This document shows positions 63,153 through 64,000 of a DNA stretch of 64,000 nucleotides, one piece after another. The notes beneath the pieces are model-generated. The model worked only from the letters and a program-made list of their open reading frames with translations. It searched no databases and was not told where the DNA came from. Origin of the DNA: Noviherbaspirillum saxi (lineage in GTDB: Bacteria > Pseudomonadota > Gammaproteobacteria > Burkholderiales > Burkholderiaceae_D); contig NZ_QYUO01000002.1 of assembly GCF_003591035.1 (NCBI RefSeq), positions 1,488,001 through 1,552,000 of the forward strand, given 5' to 3'. The translations under genes were made by a program, and so were the position numbers. The stretch's first letter is position 1; every line of letters starts with the position of its first letter.

Positions 63153-64000
63153 TGGAGGCAGCGGCTCACCATTTTCATGGCCGGCTCTTCAGCGCCGGCG
63201 CCCATGGCGCCGGCGTAGCCGTCACTGGCCGCTGGAGCGGCGAGACTTTGGTCCTTGATGTCCGAGGATCCTGGTCACACATTTCGGCAAAGGCGCTGCG
63301 GGTAGAAGCCGCAGGTTTCAATCTGGCGCAGTTGAGGCTTTCATGGAACGATGCCGAAGGTGAATCAGCTTGCTTCATTGAACAGCCTGCCGACAAGGAG
63401 TACTTTCTTTCGCACGCCCCAGCGAGCATCGGCACTTCCCTGCGTGCTGCACGAAAATCACAGCGTCATTTAAGTTCCCGCTTTGGCCTGGCGGTGTTTT
63501 TCTACGGCATGGTCGTGCTATTGCCGATCCTGATACTCGTCGCCTTCCTGCTCAACACCGACAGGCTTGCAGGATGGGTGGCAGACAAGGTGCCAGTGCG
63601 GTACGAAGAAAAAATCGGCAGCATGGTGCTTGCACAAACAAGAATGCGTTCCACTCTCGTTGAAAGCGGCGCGGCATATGATGCTGTCAAGACTATCGGA
63701 ACAAAGCTGACGGCCGGTTCACGCTATTCCTATCGCTGGTTCCTCGCCAAGGAAAACGAAGTCAATGCATTTGCCGCGCCGGGCGGCGTCGTCGTTGTGT
63801 ATGCCGGGCTGATCCGACAGGCAGCAAGTGCGGAAGAACTTGCCGGTGTGATTGCACATGAGGTCGCACATGTTGAACAACGGCATGGACTGACAAGTCT
63901 TGTGAAAAATACCGGCTTCATGGCCCTGCTCTCGCTCGCGATGGGCGACCTGTCCGGCTCGACCCTTGCAGCAGGTATTGCCAAGCTGACCGAGCTCAAA
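63152..64000 (+). CDS. M48-family metalloprotease, 3' end cut by window edge
   Basis: The frame from the ATG at 63152 stays open to the window end (283 codons). A beta-rich N-terminal part (about 1-95) precedes a membrane helix (about 112-132), then the zinc site HEVAHVEQRHG near residue 237, typical of Oma1/HtpX-like M48 proteases. The C-terminal glutamate ligand is beyond the window. Coupled to the TIGR00266 gene. Confidence 0.9.
   Translation, partial: MEAAAHHFHGRLFSAGAHGAGVAVTGRWSGETLVLDVRGSWSHISAKALRVEAAGFNLAQLRLSWNDAEGESACFIEQPADKEYFLSHAPASIGTSLRAARKSQRHLSSRFGLAVFFYGMVVLLPILILVAFLLNTDRLAGWVADKVPVRYEEKIGSMVLAQTRMRSTLVESGAAYDAVKTIGTKLTAGSRYSYRWFLAKENEVNAFAAPGGVVVVYAGLIRQAASAEELAGVIAHEVAHVEQRHGLTSLVKNTGFMALLSLAMGDLSGSTLAAGIAKLTELK

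Overview
The window is a contiguous stretch of GC-rich chromosome from a betaproteobacterium, most likely a Burkholderiales member near Oxalobacteraceae (Herbaspirillum, Noviherbaspirillum and Massilia are the closest guesses). This rests on the DUF1631 gene, the layout of the cbb3 oxidase and FNR cluster, the MdtABC/MuxABC-type efflux operon and the codon use. No rRNA, tRNA, CRISPR array, prophage or intact insertion sequence was seen. Most genes are ordinary housekeeping or environmental-response genes; the unusual features are in domain fusions, regulatory sites and short repeats.

Layout. 1-3.8 kb: trehalose synthesis (otsA, partial otsB) and a small hypothetical gene. 4-6.7 kb: a GAF-PAS-LOV-GGDEF-EAL protein that appears to be a blue-light receptor for cyclic-di-GMP turnover. 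7-14 kb: ppnN, two adjoining intergenic repeats, a DUF1631 gene, rsuA, and a pair of FMN-split-barrel genes. 14.1-16.6 kb: an acetoin/2-oxoacid dehydrogenase E1 alpha/beta pair and a small oxidase-like membrane protein. 16.8-28.6 kb: the microaerobic respiration region, with fnr, ccoNOQP, ccoG, fixH, ccoS, ccoI, a SafE-family gene and hemN. 28.6-31.4 kb: nitronate monooxygenase and type II NADH dehydrogenase, divergent. 31.6-34.6 kb: a Spy/CpxP-like protein divergent from an OmpR-type two-component system. 34.8-44 kb: an RND efflux operon (adaptor, two pumps, outer-membrane channel). 44.3-46.5 kb: eutBC behind a candidate sigma-54 promoter. 46.7-49.6 kb: a multi-PAS diguanylate cyclase. 50-52.8 kb: lipid kinase, PAP2 phosphatase, a 43-residue Cys protein and an SDR. 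53-56.3 kb: NYN/OST-HTH protein, membrane-anchored Mrr-like protein and a radical SAM gene behind a LexA box. 56.5-57.8 kb: a lower-GC patch with a TauD-like dioxygenase. 58-64 kb: an AI-2E transporter fused to a GAF domain, an MpaB-like gene, a hypothetical gene, a MITE-like palindrome, a TIGR00266 gene and a partial M48 protease.

How the parts fit. FNR boxes lie about 65-90 bp upstream of ccoN, hemN and the nitronate monooxygenase gene, and fnr itself sits beside the oxidase genes, so 16.8-30 kb reads as a local FNR regulon for low-oxygen respiration and haem supply. Envelope stress (Spy-like protein plus two-component system) sits next to the efflux operon. Two large cyclic-di-GMP proteins and a transporter with the same GAF type suggest heavy investment in environmental sensing.

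The most notable points are the LOV domain whose conserved switching glutamine is a leucine, OtsA fused to a membrane sensor-like module, the AI-2E/GAF fusion, the SOS-controlled radical SAM gene next to two nuclease-like genes, the sigma-54 site before eutBC, and three families of short inverted-repeat elements. No wholly new multi-gene system is proven by the sequence.
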